Counted from the stretch's first letter, positions 9,208 to 19,805 are shown. The stretch: 64,000 nucleotides of DNA from Undaria pinnatifida (GCA_012845835.1 JABAKD010000002.1:12069120-12133119), one strand, 5' to 3'. Numbers and translations are program-made. The notes: a model not told the origin generated them from the sequence alone.

Positions 9208-12200
9208 GTTGAGTGTGTTTGTTGGGGTGTTTTTGTTTTTGTTGTTGTTGTTGTTGTTGTTGCGGTTGACGTTGTTATTAACGGTGGCGTTGTTTTCGAC
9301 AGCCAGTTGTCTTACGTCTAGGGCCGGTTGAGTGTGTGCCTGTGCGTATGAATGTGTTGGTGGTAGTGGTTGTGGTGGTGATGTCGGTGTTGGTATTTAT
9401 GGTGGTGGTCATATTTTTATGATGGTGGCGGTGGTGATGTGTGTGGTGGTGGTATTGCTGGTGTTGGTGTTGAATTTGGTGATGGTGGTGGTGGTGTTGG
9501 CAAGCAACTACAATAAGCATGTTTGGCAAAGTTTTCTTGGCTGGCTTTTTGTAAGCATAGTCAAAGCAACCATGTGCTTGTTTTATTAGTTTAACCACAT
9601 GGGTTTTTGTATACTAAACGCCATACTAATTAAGTTTATGGTTATAGCATGCCCATGGTAAACTCTATACAAACAAAATTGCATATATTTTAGTGTTACA
9701 TAGTCGTATGGGTATTAGTATGGCTGTACTGAAATTCCATATACATGTTTATGTAGGTTTTACTATGCACACACTAAACGCTACAAACGAAATAAGCATC
9801 AGCCAGGTACTGTAAGATATATGTGAAAGTTGTTTAACCAAGCAACTTTTCCTCCAAATAAGACCGGTGACAATGGAAGGCCAAAAGTTTGAAATTGCCG
9901 AAGATCACAGCCAAACTTTGCCTGAACGGTCGCCTATGGCGGTCGCCTATGGGCCCAATTTGGTAGAAGTATTTTTAAAACTTTGCAGAATTCCGCAAAA
10001 AAAGATTTCTCGCGGCGATCTAGGCCAACATCGGCCTGAGAAATTCTCAAGCAGATCTTGGATTTGACGCGGCGCAATTTCGTGTTCTCCACACACTTCG
10101 TTCGACGAAACCAACGACAGCGTCGTGAATTCTAAACGTGGCAAGCTCGTTAGGGGCTCCGACCCCCCCTTGGTGTACAGCGCTCAGTCTACGGCCGGTG
10201 AGTTGTGGCGGGCGCCGATCAGGCTTCTGTTAAAAACACATTTGGCGGGTGGTGTGTAGAAACCTGAGACAAAAACTCTCGTCTCCCAACAGGCGAAAAA
10301 CGGAATTTTGAGAGGATGTGACGGAAGACCGCAGGACAACAGATGCAACCGACCTCCCGTTGGTGTACAGCGCTCACTCTACGGCCGGTGATTTGTGGCG
10401 GGCGCCGACCAGGCTTGATTTTAAAGACACATTTGGCGGCTGGTGTGTAGAAAACTGATACAAAAACTCTCTTATCGTCTTCCAACGGGCGAAAAACAGA
10501 ATTTTGAGAGGGGGTGATGGAAGACCACAGAACAACACAAGCAACCTCTCACGCCCTAGGGCATGGATCGAGATGAATTCTTCAGCGCTGTCACCTACAC
10601 TCATGTGGCCTTGTCCGGAACGAAGAGGAGTGACCATGGGTTGTCTCAATCTCGAGATCGAAGGTCAATCGTGTTTGGTGGGCAGTGTTAATCAAGGCTT
10701 GAAGAAAAATAGACAAATTGACCTGTTGGACCGCATGACAAAAAAAAAGAGCCAGAAAAAGAAAAATCAGTCATTTTTCCCCATAGCGACGTTACCCGGA
10801 ATCTTTCAGCACGTTACCCCCCCAAAAAGTTGGAAACTTTTAGGCCAAACTATCGGCTTTCTACCAGCATTATTAAAATAGTTGGGGATGGCTGTGGTGT
10901 TGGTGGTGGTCTGTGGTGGCGTTGGTTTTGGTGAGGGTGGTGATGTGGTGGTGGTGTTGATGAGGGTAGTGATGTGGTGGTGGTGGTGAGGGCAGTGGTG
11001 TTGGTGGTGGGTGGTGGTTTTGGTAGCGGTGGAGCTGGAGGTGATGTTGGTGTTGTTGGTATTGTTCTCACTTTGTCTTTGTGTGTGGATTGTTGTTGTT
11101 TTCACATTCAACTGTCCCCGATATGTCCCACGTCTACGACCGGTTGACTGTGTGTGGATGTGTGTGGATGTGTGTGGAAGTGTGTTGATGGTGGTGTTGC
11201 TGTCGCTGTTGGCGGTGGTGTTGGTGGTTGTGGTGTTGGTGTTGTTGGTGATGTGTTGTGGTAGTGGTGATGGCGGTGGTGTGGTATTGGTGTTGGTGGT
11301 GGTGGTGTGGGTAGTGCTGTTGTTCTCGTGCTCACCTGAACTAGCAGCAAGGTGTCCTACGCCTTCGACCAGTTGGTTGTGTGTTCGTGTGGTGTTGAAT
11401 GTGTTGCTGTGTTGGTGTTATTGGTGTTGTGCTGATTATGTTGATGTTGGTGGTGTGTGTTGTTATCGTGTGGGTACGTGTTGTTGTAGTTGTCCCACAT
11501 GGATGAACAGCGAGACGTGCTACGTGCACAACCAATTGACTAATATGTGTTGTGGACTATCAACCATTTGGTGGACGTTGGAGAAAGTCGCGAACGCTAC
11601 TCCCCTCCCCCCCTCTTGTTGTTGTCGCTGTTTTGGCCAGGTACGTGTTTCACCGCCGAATCAACGATGGGGTGACTTGCCTAACCCTAACCCCGACCGC
11701 CAGGATAATTCCTTGGAATACGATAGGTACTGAGCAGTTGTGGGGACTATCACCTATTTTGTGGAAGCTTCGCCAAGTCGCAAACACTACCCGAACAAGT
11801 CGCAAACACTACTGCCCGTCCACCCCCCCCTCTCAAACGTTTTCGTTGTTTCCGTGTTGGCCAGGTACGTGTTTCACTACCGAGTCGACGACGGACTGAC
11901 GTACCTATGTATGGCAGACGAGGAAAGTAGGCGACGGGTACCCTTCGCATTACTCCAAGAAATCAAGAACCGATTTCAGGCAACTTACGGGGACAGGTAC
12001 GATGTGTGCGGCTTGTAATATTTCCACTCTTATAAATAGCGGTTGACATCGAACGATAATCGACTTCGATACGATATCGATAACTGAGTACAATATCGAT
12101 ATCATCTAATTTCCGACGGCGCCAAAAAAATACAATGGCTCCTTTCCAGCCCGAGTGTCAATGCCCCGTGTGCCGTCCGATGACAGGAATCTGCGGAGAG

Positions 12201-14506
12201 AAGAGTACATTCTTCATGGAACATATTTTGATAAAAATATGCATTCGTACCACATGCTTTTGAGCTCCGACCACTTTAGGACGCACACGCCAACGCCCAA
12301 TGATAGCGAAGCAAGTTATTTAGGCTAGGTTGCGTTGCGTTTGGGCTGGGTAGTGGGTCGGGCCAGGTCGAGTCGGGTCGGGTCGGGTTGGGTTGCGTTG
12401 GGTTGCAATATTGCACGGGTGGTGGATAGGTTACTGCTTCCCCCAACGCAGTTGGCGACGTTTACAATTATGCAACGAGCACGAGTTCCTACGGCAGCGA
12501 AAGCTACGGTATCTTATCGAATACCTTATATCTGGTACGAAGGGTACACATAAAATAGCTGCTAGTTGTCAAGCCGTCGTGTTTCTTTATGCGCTACCCT
12601 CTGGACCTAACCGCTATCGTAACAACGCAGGGGGAACACGGCAACAGCATTCGCCATGAACGAAGATTTTTCTAGGACGCTGGAAAAGCAAATGGACCTG
12701 TTCAACTCTCCGGATGGTGATCAGGTGAGGACAAAAATTCGAAGGAAAGCTTTTGCAACATCCCGGAAACGCACTTGTTTTACTTTCATTTGATTTCTTT
12801 TTTGCTTACCCGTGAACCTGCAGTCTCTTGTCATTGTGCGTTTTCGTGGCCCCGGGGTAGGCTGTGGACGGCAGCAACAACACTGCTGCTAAGATTCGTT
12901 GTTGACAGGACGAAATTGAACGCAAAATTGAAAGCATGCCCACATGTCAGTCGAGCTCTCTGATGTTACGACTGTGTTCGTGTGAGGCTTTGTATAGTGT
13001 GTAGAACAGGCAACCAAAAATCTCCAAAGATAAGCTAACAAACAAACGGGGGCGTTTTTCCCCCCCTTCCATGTGTTGTATGTATTCCTTCATACTAAAA
13101 CAATGGACTTCCTTAATACTGGTATACGAATAATTTGTACGTGATCAGTGTTTTTTTTTTTCCCGCCGTTATTTGCCGCCTCTGCAGATTTTGGCGACCC
13201 AGCAGAAGTTAGACGAGGTGAAAGACGTGATGGTGGCGTCGGTGGAGTTGGTGCTGGAGCGGGGCGAGAGACTTGAGCTGCTGGTGGACAAGACAGACAA
13301 TTTGCAGCAGCAGGTGCGTTGCTCGTACAACTATGATGATCGTATATGAGGTACTTGCACAGTACGAGCTCTTATGCGTACAGTGCTCTAACAGCCTACA
13401 AGTACTTCGTATCAGTATATTAATCCTACCGCACTAGACTACCATTAATAGACTACAAGTGTCGTACACTGCATTACAACAGTACTTGTTACGGGCGAAT
13501 GTTGGTTTCTATTTTGCAGGGCTTTTCACCGACCGGGTCAGTCCTCGCGGGTCGAGCCGGGTCAACATAACCCAAGCCGACCCGTGAAAATTGATTACCT
13601 CCTGATCCGATTCGTGCGATTTCGAACACCTCCCGGCCAGACCGGGCTCGACCCGATCCGTGCGATTTCGAATACCCCCTGACCAGACCGGACTCGACCC
13701 GCGAGTTTGTTTCAATATCTCCTGACCGAACCCACAAGTCGTAATATCTCCTGACCGAACCCACAAGTCGTGTCGTGAATGACCAGTAAGAAGCCCTGCT
13801 ATTTTGCACAGCGCGTTAAAAATGAAGACCCCTTTCGAAATGGCTGGAGCCTGGTTTGTGCTGGTCTTGCGTACGCCGCCGACTGCGAGAAGTATTGAAG
13901 AAAATTTCAGCCATGGGACAACATGAACAGCTACCACCCACCATCCACCCTCGCAAATAACTTGACGACAGTTACAAATAGTCTGCTGCGCGAGTTCGTA
14001 GTACAGAGGAATCTAGCAATCAGGACCAAATATGGTTTGTGAAAACATGGGATTATGTAGGTTTTTGCGTGCAGTAGGCGTTCTCTCATTACTCTGATCC
14101 TCCGTGAATGTAAATATCGGCAGCTACACTATATTTAATACCAGGTATCAAGTATGGTGGAACTGTAAAGTAGTTGTTTTTTCCGTTCCCCCTCCCATTT
14201 TCCGTTCCGATCCCCGTACCGTCTGTCTCCCCATCCCTCTTTTCCTTCTAACTCCCCCCCCCCCCTTTTTTCTTTCTGCCGTTTTTTTCCCCTTTTTTTT
14301 TAATACACCTTTTTGTTTGCCTGATTTTTGTTCTTTTTCTTTCTCAGGCATTCCGTTTCGAAAACACTGCAAAACGGCTGAAAAGCACCCTCTTCTGGAA
14401 ACGCGTACGTTTCTATTCTCTCGCGATCGTGGGGACGCTCATCCTTCTCTACGGGATCACGGCCGTGGCATGTGGCCCCACGTACACAAAGTGCAAGAGC
14501 GCGTGA
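9071..14506 (+). CDS. VAMP7: VAMP7-like longin R-SNARE gene (five recovered exons, first coding exon not found)
   Basis: Five exons join in frame, with phases 2, 2, 0 and 0 at the four GT-AG introns, to give 215 residues; human VAMP7 has 220. Residues 1-120 form a longin domain: it opens LYSLVARGKTVLAEF, continues KIPPEDSKMSYVYDQYVFHY, then DDGLTYLCMAD and FALLQEIKNRFQATYG. Residues 122-175 are an R-SNARE motif (LDEVKDVMVASVELVLERG) with the zero-layer arginine at about residue 146. Residues 185-205 are a hydrophobic anchor, followed by a short tail with CGP and KCKSA. Family knowledge: VAMP7 proteins sit on late endosomes, lysosomes, vacuoles or secretory vesicles, pair with Q-SNAREs to drive fusion, and the longin domain folds back on the SNARE motif. 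The start codon must lie in a short upstream exon encoding a few residues before LYS; I could not place it. The plant-type VAMP71/72 groups are the alternative sub-family. Exon coordinates are given separately. Confidence 0.9.
9215..9590 (+). repeat. (GTT)n/(GGT)n intronic tract with an exon-junction echo
   Basis: Low-complexity GTT and GGT triplets inside the first recovered VAMP7-like intron. At 9298-9337 lies GACAGCCAGTTGTCTTACGT, then CTAGGGCCGGTTGAGTGTGT, a diverged copy of the exon-a end and donor (9181-9216). Confidence 0.8.
10165..10545 (+). repeat. Two tandem units of about 190 bp
   Basis: TTGGTGTACAGCGCTCAGTC, ACGGCCGGTGAGTTGTGGCG and TTTGGCGGGTGGTGTGTAGA occur twice in order (from 10171 and 10361). 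The pair is inside the VAMP7-like intron. No gene is seen. Confidence 0.85.
10880..11545 (+). repeat. (GGT)n/(GTGTTG)n tract with three exon-junction echoes
   Basis: Triplet-rich intron sequence. Echoes of the exon-a donor junction lie at about 11118-11155 (CCCACGTCTACGACCGGTTG), 11343-11385 (GTCCTACGCCTTCGACCAGT) and 11505-11547 (GTGCTACGTGCACAACCAAT). All align to TCTTACGTCTACGACCAGTT of the real exon end. Confidence 0.8.
11545..11880 (+). repeat. Tandem duplication covering the exon-b acceptor
   Basis: TTGTGGACTATCAACCATTT ... TTTTGGCCAGGTACGTGTTT (11545-11660) is repeated at 11738-11880 with the real acceptor. The upstream copy continues as CACCGCCGAATCAACGATGG, which is the decayed start of exon b. 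Confidence 0.85.
11865..11996 (+). CDS. VAMP7: VAMP7-like exon b: C-terminal half of longin domain
   Basis: Acceptor TTGGCCAG ends at 11864 and the first base completes the split Gln codon (CA|G). The exon encodes YVFHYRVDDGLTYLCMAD, a basic EESRRR loop and FALLQEIKNRFQATYGD, then AG of a split Arg codon before donor GTACGA. This is the typical second half of the longin fold. A decayed copy of its acceptor and first codons lies about 225 bp upstream, at 11634-11690. Confidence 0.9.
12040..12115. repeat. CGATATCG-rich cluster
   Basis: Imperfect CGATATCGAT motifs. The same motif is dense at 22590-22940. Confidence 0.6.
12631..12724 (+). CDS. VAMP7: VAMP7-like exon c: linker between longin and SNARE motifs
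   Basis: Acceptor AACGCAG ends at 12630 and the first G completes the Arg codon. The exon then encodes GNTATAFAMNEDFSRTLEKQ followed by MDLFNSPDGDQ, matching the longin-SNARE linker of VAMP7 (an AMN-x-x-F-S core). Donor CAG|GTGAGG is phase 0. Confidence 0.9.
13188..13313 (+). CDS. VAMP7: VAMP7-like exon d: SNARE motif with zero-layer arginine
   Basis: Acceptor CTCTGCAG ends at 13187. The 42 codons encode the heptad-repeat SNARE helix, with core VKDVMVASVELVLERGERLE and then LLVDKTDNLQQQ. The R of VLER is the ionic zero-layer residue that defines R-SNAREs. Both splice sites are phase 0 (donor CAG|GTGCGT). Confidence 0.95.
13517..13798. mobile_element. hAT-type MITE with 8-bp target duplication
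   Basis: The element starts CAGGGCTTTTC and ends GTAAGAAGCCCTG (terminal inverted repeat of about 8-11 bp). It is flanked on both sides by the perfect 8-bp duplication CTATTTTG (13509-13516 and 13799-13806), the hallmark of hAT transposition. The 282-bp body is a degenerate minisatellite with CCTGACC and GACCCG motifs. It sits in the last intron of the VAMP7-like gene. Confidence 0.9.
14348..14506 (+). CDS. VAMP7: VAMP7-like terminal exon: end of SNARE motif and membrane anchor
   Basis: Acceptor TTTCTCAG ends at 14347 after a T-rich tract. The exon encodes the last SNARE heptads (AFRFENTAKRLKSTLFW), a basic KRVR juxtamembrane patch, about 21 hydrophobic residues (FYSLAIVGTLILLYGITAVA), then CGPTYTKCKSA and TGA at 14504-14506. 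The W-K-x-x juxtamembrane motif and the short luminal tail with cysteines are usual for VAMP7. No clear polyadenylation signal was identified by eye. Confidence 0.93.
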   Translation, partial: AFRFENTAKRLKSTLFWKRVRFYSLAIVGTLILLYGITAVACGPTYTKCKSA

Positions 14507-15170
14507 CGCTCCCGAATATACGGCTTAACTCGTACCGGTTGGTTTGTGCCAGTTGGTTATATCGATTGGATTGTGTCGGTTGGATTTTGTCCTCTTCTTT
14601 CTTTTTCGCCCTCTAGTATGGAGAGTGCGAGGACATATCAAGTGCTTTTTTTAGCGGCTAATTTCGATTTCGCGGTCTAACCCGTGTGTCGGTTGGGTTT
14701 TGTCCTCGTTTTTTATGATTTTCCCTTTTGTTTGGAGAGCGCGAGGATGTAAAATTGCTTCTTTTTTTTTGCGGCAAATTTCAAATAGGGTTATGTCCTC
14801 TTTTTTTTTCCCCCTTTGTTTGGAGAATGCGAGAGAAAATTAAAAATGCGTTTTTTGTTTTAGTGGCAAATGTGAAGTTCGCGGCCTATCCTGTGGCGGT
14901 TGAGCTTGTCTTCCCCCCCCTCCTTTGATTTGGAGAGATCACGAGGACATACAAAAGTGCGCCTGTTTTTTTAGCAGCAACTTTCAAATCTCGGTGATAC
15001 GACAGCAATGATGAGTGTACCCCCTTGTCTGAAAAGTACGAGGAAATAATGTATTTTTTTTTAGCGGCAAAATTCAGGTTGTGGTCGGTATTACGATAGA
15101 CGATGAGTGTACAAAGAACGGGCGGGGTTCCTAAAATACAGAAAAGAAAGATCATGTGCTCTACATCATG
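14507..15170 (+). other. Downstream region of the VAMP7-like gene
   Basis: T-rich sequence with four or five degenerate ~100-bp units: GGTTGGATTTTGTCCTC, TTTGGAGAGCGCGAGGA, then a T run and GCGGCAAATTTC (14560, 14690, 14790, 14910, 15020). No gene is seen. Confidence 0.6.
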
Positions 15171-15179
15171 ATACACGAC

Positions 15180-15330
15180 ACGACTTTTCGCGGGTCATGC
15201 ATGATCTGACTCGTGGGTCTGGTAAAGATTTTTTCCAAACCTCGCGGGTTGAGTCGGGTCGGGTCAAGAGGTTTTCCAATCTCCCCGCGAGAAGTGACCA
15301 GACCCCTTGGAGAAAAGCCCTGTTTTTGTT
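15180..15330 (-). repeat. Degenerate GACCCG/CTGACC minisatellite, copy 2
   Basis: Same motif content as the body of the hAT-type MITE at 13517-13798 (GGGTCGGGTC, AGGTTTTCCAATCTC), ending GGAGAAAAGCCCTG. This is like the MITE terminus read in reverse. A third, longer array is at 45045-45390. Confidence 0.65.
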
Positions 15331-16590
15331 TGTTTCGGTCGGTCGGAACGATAGTTGGTGACGCTTTTTTTTTCTTTTGTTATTTTTGGTGATCCGTGAG
15401 CTGAGAAAATAAGCCAATGAGAGCGGTCGGTGGTCGAACAAACGAACCAACTTCCGGCATGTCACATGCAATTGAGAGCTAATATCGTTACAGAGGAAGC
15501 ATTAGTGACAACAGCAGTGGGGGTCTTCCAATTATACTGTCGGCATGTGCCAGCCCAAGATACCGGCATTGTTCAGGACACCCGCACTAGTAGGAATAGG
15601 GTTACTTACAGAGTTTAAGTGGTACCACCGGCACTATATAGAGCAGTGGCACTATTCTACCGGCACTATCGGGAGCCACTGCAGCATTATTTTTGTTTCT
15701 TGCAAGCTGCGTGACACGTCGGCCGCGCGTTCTTTTAATGCCAGGGTAATTTTTTTTCGTGGTTGATCGGCGACGTCCCTCGGGAAGGAGCTGGCCGTCC
15801 GTGATTTAGGCGTCCCTAGAGCGCAGTGTATGCCACCAGCTGTTTGTTGGATAATCAACGGATATAAGGCGGGTTCGATTGAAAAGTTGACCGTTCGTTG
15901 TTGCGTTAAGCTTTTCACACGTAGGACGGGTATATCTATTTTTATAGATCAGCTAGATACTGTATCTCAGTCGAATCGATATGGTATACCTGGTACACGT
16001 TTTAGTGCAGGATATGCTGTACAATGCAATACAGATCCGAAATCGTGAAATATGAGCTAGATCATGCAGATCATACGACGGCTTCCACCTGGCAGGCAAC
16101 ATGATCCATATCATGGCCATGCAAATCAAAAGTCCAGAGGGATATCTTTTGTATCTGCCCTGCATGGCATCGATAATTAATACTACTAATTATCAAATAA
16201 TGGGCGGGATCTGATCTGTCTGAAGTTTGAGCCCTTTTTGAACGGCTACGAAAAAGATGCCATACTCTACGGCGAGTATAATTGTGTACTACGTTAATTC
16301 CAAGTAGTTTGTGCCCGAAAGTGTGGGTTCAGTGTTAAAGTTTGAGTAGTAAAATCGGGTTTCCAGAAAATCCAGACACCGATGGTACGGAGGAGGCTCT
16401 ATGGGTTGGAATCCGTGAATCACTTGAAGAATCTAGGCCACCACAACATTGTTGTGTCTTTTTCCTACGTACCCAAAGCCAGAGAATAACCTACATGTAG
16501 TTTATACGTACATGCGTCGTAGGAGAAATACTGACCATCCCACCCAGCCAACTTATTATGCATGCAGTATTCTTGTTTACAACCTTTGCA
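15330..16590. other. Intergenic, no gene recognised
   Basis: Contains a small CCGGCACTAT repeat (15625-15680), a partial family G end near 15700, and a GATCATGCAGATCATA-type AT-rich part around 16050. Open frames are short. Confidence 0.4.
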
Positions 16591-16591
16591 G

Positions 16592-16654
16592 ACCGGAGAA
16601 GACTGCGAGCGCCTTGCCGCACTCAGCCCCGTGCGGAAGCAACTACGACTAGGG
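16592..16654 (+). CDS. Possible isolated exon
   Basis: The pyrimidine-rich acceptor TTGTTTACAACCTTTGCAG ends at 16591, and 21 codons (TGEDCERLAALSPVRKQLRL then G) end at a phase-0 donor GGG|GTATCT. The composition (GC-rich, charged) is more exon-like than the flanks. It lies between the two + strand genes and could be an early exon of the TPR gene or nothing. No homology is recognised. Confidence 0.2.
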
Positions 16655-16872
16655 GTATCTTCAAATGGATCGGGGATTGGGACAAAGCTGTTGTTTCCGG
16701 CCTCTTCGAGCCTGTCTTAGACACAGCACCAGAACCACAATCATCATTGACTTGAACCTCTGCCCAACGGGCTAGAACAAGAGGAACTTCAGCAAAAACA
16801 ATTTCAGACCACCCTAAATATCCTGCGTGCTGAGTAGCTTCAGAAGCTCTGTGTGCCGTGATTTTATTTCCA

Positions 16873-16964
16873 GGATTATTACTGCCGCGCTCAGCGCGGA
16901 CGGTACATCCCGGGCGAGACCCTCCTGCTTTGCGGCAGGAGGCCTTATCTTAATTTAATAATCC
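16873..16964. repeat. Structured hairpin segment
   Basis: GGATTATTA at the left and TAATAATCC at the right enclose two GC-rich hairpins: CCGCGCTCAGCGCGG and CCTCCTGCTTTGCGGCAGGA plus GG. It resembles a small foldback element or a structured RNA. Confidence 0.6.
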
Positions 16965-17394
16965 AATCATGCTTACCTTAAATGATCGGTGAAGCCGCAG
17001 AAGAATACTACACTGACGGTAACATTAGCTAGACCGTACACAGATGTTCCCTTAAATATCTAGATATCCAGGGAGTAGGGATCATCGGAGATCTATCGGT
17101 CCAACTTTTTACTCCCAGTCATCGTCTTCTGTCTCCAAATTGACCCTTTCTGCTACTTTATAATAGATGGAAATATCATCCGAATGGGCTCTTTGCTGCT
17201 TGCTGCTGTGGAGTCATCAGAAGTTTCTACCGTGGATAATTTTAGCGATTGTAGCTGCTGAAATATCTTCGACATCATGATTCATTTGGTTGGTTGTTGG
17301 TGCATATCTCATACACTGTGACTCAATTTGCCACAGCAAATCAACTGGAGGGCGTCAACTTGCAAAATACGTTGCGGCGCGTCAAAAAAATCGC

Positions 17395-17576
17395 CGTCTC
17401 TTCTCTTTTTTTTTTTCTTTTTTCTCATCCTCCGACGGATGGGGAAAAATAAAGCTTAAGCTCACCATTTGTGCACTTCCCCGTATTTTCATACGCGTCG
17501 CGTGTCGATTTAACCCAGTTGCTTTCGCAGCCCAACGCAACTGAGTTAAATCGACACACGACGCGTATGAAAATAC
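17395..17576. repeat. Family H repeat with a 40-bp hairpin
   Basis: After the family H sequence, the arm 17483-17522 (GTATTTTCATACGCGTCGCG ...) is followed by a 14-base loop and its reverse complement at 17537-17576. There are only two mismatches in 40, and both would be G-U in RNA. The other family H copies have one arm only. Confidence 0.9.
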
Positions 17577-17579
17577 TTC

Positions 17580-18040
17580 TTTTTTATGTTTTAGTTTTTA
17601 TTTTTTTATTTATTTTATAAAAATTGAAATTTGTTTAATTGAAAAACGTCAGCAGCTGTGAGTAAGAATGATTGAATGGTTGAAACTCAACTTTGCAAAC
17701 TGCGTGATACATCTTCTATATGTTTCGCTAAAATGTTAAGATACGAAAGGCGTGTAATTCTCCGAATTCCTCAAGGTAATTATGGTGGAAAAACGAGTTT
17801 ATTCGAAGGAAATAACTCGAGTAGCATTTTTTTTGTTGTGCAACATTTTTAGTCTACTTCCTCACAATAGCGTCGCAGACAGGATGTGAGATTATGAGCA
17901 TAGTGAGGTGGCTGGTTCGATTCTCACCGTCTTTCCCAGCAGAAAAAGGAAAAAAAGGGATTTTCTCACTTTCAAGAGCCTTTAAAACTCAACCACTTAA
18001 CAACAACGGTGAGAGCAATGTACACTATAGGATTTTACTT
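17580..18040. other. Noncoding, AT-rich
   Basis: Contains a diverged family G arm at 17645-17710 (ACGTCAGCAGCTGTGAGT, AACTTTGCAAACTGCGTG). Nothing else recognised. Confidence 0.4.
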
Positions 18041-18243
18041 TTTATATGTTTCTGGTGGAGGCATGAATTGCTCCAGCTAGCTGTGATATAGTCTATCTAT
18101 GCATGCGTGTACACCTTTCTTTGGTTTGTTTGTGTTTTTTTCTGGGGTGTTCCTCAGCTCCAGAGTGACTGGAGCCTGTCCTGTGACCACGGACTTGATT
18201 ATATAAGTTAATGTCAGAACAACAACAACAACAACAACAACAG
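18040..18243 (+). mobile_element. Dispersed element with (CAA)n tail, copy 1
   Basis: TTATATGTTTCTGGTGGAGG, CATGAATTGC, CCTCAGCTCCAGAGTGACTG, CCTGTGACCACGGACTTGAT, then (AAC)n. The copy at 38047-38236 matches in order and also ends in (AAC)n. The simple-repeat tail suggests retroposition (SINE or 3' end of a LINE). Confidence 0.7.
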
Positions 18244-18289
18244 GATCATTGCAAGTCACTTTAACACCGAAAAAGTAGCAGATTGCGAT

Positions 18290-18860
18290 CCTCTAGGCGC
18301 CCTAACCAGGAGGCCCAGGGATAAGGGAGGGAACGCTCGAGGTCCCGCGAGTCGAAACGGGGAGGGGACAACGTGACGAGAACCCCGACGACGACAGCGA
18401 CACCAACATCAGTCACCCCCAACGCACACCGACCGACCGGGTCGACTCGCCGGTCCACGCGGAGGAGGCGGAATAACCCCTACCGGGCGCGGGGGCATCT
18501 AGACGCCAGGTCTCGCCAGCCTCGAGGGAGCGCCACCAGCTGATTTCCTCGCACTCGACAGAACACCACCGCCGCCACCTGGACTCTCCGTGCTCGACAG
18601 AGCGCCTCCCTCAGAACTCCGGAGACCAGGACACCCATGTCGGCCCCTCGGACTCCGAGTCTGGATTTACTTGGGCCCTTAGCACCTTTTCTGTGGTTAG
18701 TTTGCCGTAGAGCCTTTCCTGCCCCCCCCCGCCACACCGGCGGTATGCGGCAGGTTCTAGAGCCTTTTCTGCCCCCCCCCCCCGCCACACCGGCGGTACG
18801 CGGTAGGTTTTTGACGGGTGGCTTTTGCCTTGTTGTAGGGTCTGCGTTTCCTTGAACTGA
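18290..18860. other. GC-rich segment with a 60-bp duplication
   Basis: Unusually GC-rich. TTTCTGCCCCCCCC...GCCACACCGGCGGTACGC occurs twice (18710-18765 and 18768-18820), and an outer TAGAGCCTTT is shared. Open on several frames; no protein family is recognised. It may be a mobile-element relic. Confidence 0.4.
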
Positions 18861-18950
18861 TTTTCTTCGCGTGTTCCTGGCTCCATAGCCAGACCGTTAG
18901 ATGTGTGGGAGAGGGTTCTGAGGAGCCGCATATTCGACTCAAATTGTCTA

Positions 18951-19805
18951 CAGTAGCGGCTACGGTTTAAGGGAGGGTCGGTACAAGCCAATTTCTCTCT
19001 CTTAAATCCGGCTTTCTCTTATACCGTCTCGGCTACGGTATGAGAGAATATTCTCTTATACCGTAGCCAAATCGAAAGCGCGCCAGAGAGAGACGCTCTT
19101 GTCCGAACTATATGGCGTAGGAGGTCGTAGAGAGTGTATCATTCAATGTCGCGTAACGCAGCAAACGTTACCACGTCGGGCTACCTCCAAACACCGCTCA
19201 TTCTCTTGGTTGGCGAGCACGTGGACCCAAGTACGTGGTGCGCTTTTTTTGGTGGATCTGCGCTTGGAAAATAAATCATCGTCGTGTCATGCGATGCATA
19301 TTTTGCACGTGGACACGCAAAGTTGGTACAGTAGTGGTTTTGTTGTTGTTTTATAGGTGTGTTTCATGCTCGCACCTCTTCTAGAAGGACAACACGAGGC
19401 TACGAATACACCAGCACTCAAGAAAGACGCACCCGTTCACACACTGCACCCCTTCCTCCCACCGTACCCTCAACACAACACCCTCAACCTCTCATCCCAT
19501 CGATTTAACCCCCCGACAAAACACGAGTCAACGAAAAAAAAAACTTCACATTTATCAAGACACCACTCGCCCTACAAATAACACAAACCCAAGAAACTAA
19601 CGCTACCCTCGCGACCTGTCAGCCTGAACACAATCTGTGTGTGTGATGTGTGTGTCCACGTGGTTTCCAAATGGTTCGATTTAAGAGAAAATCTCGGCAA
19701 GCAATAGGAATTCTCTCTTAAATCGATTTTGATTGGTACAAGCCAATTCCTCTCTCTTAAATCCGTACTTTCTCTTTAAAAAGTTATCTTAAACCGTAGC
19801 CGCTG
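18951..19805. mobile_element. TA-flanked inverted-repeat element (Tc1/mariner type), 855 bp
   Basis: The left end CAGTAGCGGCTACGGTTTAA and the right end CTTAAACCGTAGCCGCTG are inverted repeats apart from a TAG insertion. Both are bordered by TA (18949-18950, 19806-19807). Inside, CAAGCCAATT and TCTCTCTTAAATCCG occur near both ends. No transposase is present. Confidence 0.75.
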
